Below are positions 6,060-8,035 of a stretch of 8,035 nt of DNA, piece after piece. Positions within the stretch are counted from its first letter, which is position 1, and each line of letters opens with the position of its first letter. The notes under the pieces were generated by a model, which was not told where the DNA came from, did not search any database, and saw only the letters and a list, made by a program, of their open reading frames with translations. A program made the position numbers and the translations under genes. The stretch comes from DASRTE01 sp035316885 (GTDB taxonomy: Bacteria; Actinomycetota; Actinomycetes; Jiangellales; Jiangellaceae), in assembly GCA_035316885.1 (NCBI GenBank), contig DATHII010000360.1, positions 1 to 8,035 on the forward strand. Reading direction: 5' to 3'.

Positions 6060-6136
6060 GGTCGGGCAAACCCGGCCGTTTCCGCCGCCTCGAACCAGCG
6101 TTCGACCGGGCCGAGCCGCCGCTCCGTCGCCTGCTC

Positions 6137-6752
6137 TCAGCCGTGGTCCTGCGTCCGGAACGGCCCCGTGGCGAGGGACAGCGTCACTCCGGCTGCCACC
6201 GCCCGCAGCTCGCGCGGGTCGACGTGGTGATCGAACCATGGGGACCACTGCTGTACCGCGTCGGTGACGCCCGCGCCCACGGTGCCGTCCATGGTCGCCA
6301 GCACCGACAGGTGTCCGAGCAGGCACCCCAGGTCGTCCACCCGATGCCCGGGTCCGACCGTGTCGACGTCGAGCAACCCGGTGATCCGGCCCGCGTCGAC
6401 CAGGACCTGGGCCTCGTAGAAGTCGCCGTGTACGGGCTCGTCGCCCGCGTCCCGGCCCGCGAGGGCGGTCTCCACGGACGCGGCGAGCGCGCGCGCCCAT
6501 CCGCGGTGCATGGGCAGCGAGACCCCGATGACCTCGGCGTAGTGCCCTGCGTTGGCGGCCCAAGGCGCCCGGCGGGGAAGTCCGCTGACGGCGTCGGGAA
6601 GCCGTTCGAGCAGATCCCAGAGCTGGTCGGGGGGAGCAGGCGCCGGCGCCGGCGTTGTTGACGGCCTCGCGCAGCCCGATGCCCGGCAGCGGTGACAGCA
6701 CGAGCAGACCGTCGTCGCTCCAGCCGAAGGCGCCTGTCCGGATCGCGGCGCA
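6137..6752 (-). pseudogene. Degraded APH/choline-kinase-like phosphotransferase
   Basis: Two minus-strand frames together spell one phosphotransferase. The first (about 6752-6634) reads IRTGAFGWSDDGLLVLSPLPG, the hinge region after the N-lobe. The second (about 6634-6137) reads PDQLWDLLERLPDAVSG and continues to VHGDFYEAQVLV, the Brenner-type catalytic loop with Asp, and GLLDVDTVGPGHRVDDLG, the metal-binding Asp motif. Such enzymes transfer a phosphate from ATP to small molecules; the substrate is unknown. The frames switch at six G/C pairs (6629-6634); five would restore one frame. The roughly 100-residue ATP-binding N-lobe is missing, since the DUF885 gene occupies that place on the other strand. 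At the other end TGA (6137-6139) stands where Trp would fit, and the frame beyond reads EQATERRLGPVERWFEAAE, a plausible family C-terminus. Three independent lesions argue for a pseudogene; the frameshift alone could be a sequencing error. The Gln in place of Asn in the catalytic loop may be normal for this subgroup. Confidence 0.75.
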
Positions 6753-6782
6753 CGTCAGCCCGGTCGGGCAGGATGGTCGACC

Positions 6783-8035
6783 GTGACCACCGCCGACGAG
6801 CTCCGGGCCATCGCTGACGAGTATTGGGAGGCGAAGCTGGAGGCCAGCCCGCTGTTCGCCTCCTTCCTCGGAGACCACCGCTACGACGACCGGGCCGACG
6901 ACTTGTCGGCCGAGGCCGAGCAGCGACTGCGCACGCGCTGGCACGAGCTTCGCACCCTAGCGGGGGCCGTCGACGCCGGCGGGCTCGACGAGGCCGCGAG
7001 GGTTACCCGCGACCTGCTCGTCGACGAGCTCGACGACGCGGTGCGGTCGATCGACCTGCGCGTCGTCGAGCTCATGTCCGACCAGATGCAGGGCGTACAC
7101 GCCGGTCTGTTCATGACCGCCGACCAGCTGCGCGCACCCGAGCCCGAGCATGCCCGGATGGCGCTCACCCGAATCCGTGAACTGGCCCGGATGCTCGATC
7201 AGGGAGCGACGCGCTATCGGGAGGGCCTGGCCGCCGGTCGGACGCCGGCGCGCATCAACGTCGCCCGCTCGATCCACCAGATCTCCGGTTACCTCGACGC
7301 ACCGCTCGATGGCGATCCCTTCGTCGGTCTCGCCGGCCCGGAGGGGTGGGATGGCACCGATGCGTGGCGCGTACAGATGTCCGACGCCGTCCGCGACGTC
7401 CTGCGCCCGGCGTTCGCGCGCTACCGAGAGGTCTTCGCCACCGAGCTCGAGCCCGCGGCACGCCCCGACGACCGGCCCGGGCTTTGCCACCTCGACGATG
7501 GTGACGAGCTCTACCGCGCGCTGATCGAGCATCACACCGATTTGCCCCTGACTGCTCAGGAACTCCACGACATCGGCCTGCAGGAGGTCACCGAGAAGCT
7601 CCCGGCCGAGTTCGAGGAGATCGGCGCCCGTGCGTTCGGCACATCCAAGGTCGCCGAGGTCTTCGCGAAGCTGCTCGACGACCCCGAGCTGCGATACCGA
7701 GACGGCGACGAGATCGTCGCGCACGCGCAACGTTGTCTCGACCGGGCGGGGGCGGCGATCGGCGACTGGTTCGGCATCGTGCCACAGGCGCCCTGTGTTC
7801 TGACTCCGGTGCCCGACTACCTCGCCGCCGACGTGCCACCGGCCTACTACACCCCGCCGACACCTGACGGCAGCCGGCCAGGGGAGTACCACGTCAACCT
7901 GCACCAGCCCACCGAGCGCGGCCGTGCCGCCACCGCGTCCATCGCGTTCCACGAGGCGATACCCGGCCACCACATGCAGCTGGCGATCGCGACCGAGCGG
8001 ACCGACCTGCCGGCTTTCCGGCGGCTGTCGTGGGG
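6783..8035 (+). CDS. DUF885 family putative metallohydrolase, 3' end outside window
   Basis: The frame is open from GTG 6783 to the window edge (417 full codons). GGGCAGG, about 10 nt upstream, may serve as ribosome-binding site, and no other in-frame start lies nearby. The start VTTADELRAIADEYWEAKLE and the following SPLFASFLGDHRYDD match the usual DUF885 N-terminus (D.YW...L...P..A...G.HRYDD). Further signatures are TPARINVARSIHQ, LTPVPDYLAADVPPAYY, EYHVNLHQP and the hallmark HEAIPGHHMQ (residues 390-399), a likely metal-binding site recalling zinc peptidases. No signal peptide is seen. Family members are commonly about 550-600 residues, so roughly a quarter is cut off on the right. The biochemical function of the family is poorly defined; a peptidase or other hydrolase is inferred from the motif. 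It is divergent from the phosphotransferase remnant and starts almost exactly where that remnant's homology ends. Confidence 0.9.
   Translation, partial: MTTADELRAIADEYWEAKLEASPLFASFLGDHRYDDRADDLSAEAEQRLRTRWHELRTLAGAVDAGGLDEAARVTRDLLVDELDDAVRSIDLRVVELMSDQMQGVHAGLFMTADQLRAPEPEHARMALTRIRELARMLDQGATRYREGLAAGRTPARINVARSIHQISGYLDAPLDGDPFVGLAGPEGWDGTDAWRVQMSDAVRDVLRPAFARYREVFATELEPAARPDDRPGLCHLDDGDELYRALIEHHTDLPLTAQELHDIGLQEVTEKLPAEFEEIGARAFGTSKVAEVFAKLLDDPELRYRDGDEIVAHAQRCLDRAGAAIGDWFGIVPQAPCVLTPVPDYLAADVPPAYYTPPTPDGSRPGEYHVNLHQPTERGRAATASIAFHEAIPGHHMQLAIATERTDLPAFRRLSW

Larger units (their letters stand above)
5880..6136. other. Non-coding strip between two gene remnants
   Basis: No credible gene is seen on either strand. 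The strip holds the ATGAG/CTCAT sites, a 7-bp inverted repeat CCCTGTC (5941-5947) / GACAGGG (5970-5976) with a 22-nt loop, and a 14-bp self-complementary run GCCGCCGCGGCGGC (5989-6002). A 27-codon frame from ATG 5962 lacks a ribosome-binding site and is mostly alanine, so it is not called. At its right end (about 6050-6136, minus strand) the frame after the premature TGA of the phosphotransferase remnant still reads like a family C-terminus. Confidence 0.6.

Noticed and set aside
5903..6661. 252-codon plus-strand frame
   Set aside because: Arg/Pro/Gly-rich with no recognisable motif, opposite a minus-strand sequence with clear phosphotransferase motifs; a shadow frame typical of high GC.
6957..7973. 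338-codon minus-strand frame
   Set aside because: It is antisense to the DUF885 gene, whose conserved motifs span the whole stretch.

Overview
The window is GC-rich throughout, with GTG starts and codons mostly ending in G or C, which indicates an actinobacterium. A gene for a coiled-coil/M23 protein directly before smpB, a long FadE10-like acyl-CoA dehydrogenase and a tmRNA tag ending in ALAA suggest a Pseudonocardiaceae-type organism. That family placement is inference from gene content.

Left part (1-2886, + strand): a likely co-directional cluster. It starts with a coiled-coil M23 (LytM) cell-wall peptidase that is cut by the left window edge. Next comes smpB, the tmRNA partner protein, and then, 6 bp later, a DUF3048 (YerB-like) lipoprotein. 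In many actinobacteria ftsE and ftsX lie just before this point, so the M23 protein may be the periplasmic-side partner of FtsEX. Middle (2921-4831, - strand): one complete 636-residue acyl-CoA dehydrogenase convergent with the lipoprotein gene. Its divergent upstream region carries a near-palindrome that looks like a TetR-family operator.

Right of that (5040-5412, + strand) is a complete ssrA (tmRNA) gene with encoded CCA and a readable 17-residue tag. Thus both parts of trans-translation, SmpB and tmRNA, lie within about 4 kb, separated by two genes. A strong hairpin follows ssrA, then a 77-residue protein of unknown function (5561-5794).

From about 5790 to 6755 there is a strip of gene decay on the minus strand. 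It holds a roughly 30-residue N-terminal stub of a SulP-type anion transporter and a phosphotransferase (APH/choline-kinase fold) that lacks its N-lobe, is frameshifted at a run of six G/C pairs and ends in a premature TGA. Between these remnants lies a cluster of ATGAG/CTCAT half-sites that includes two matching TGAGA-N4-TCTCA palindromes. From 6783 to the right edge runs the first 417 codons of a DUF885 putative metallohydrolase with an HEAIPGHH motif.

I found no mobile element, CRISPR array, defence system or biosynthetic cluster. The items most worth a second look are the decay strip and its repeated palindromes, not a clearly new system.
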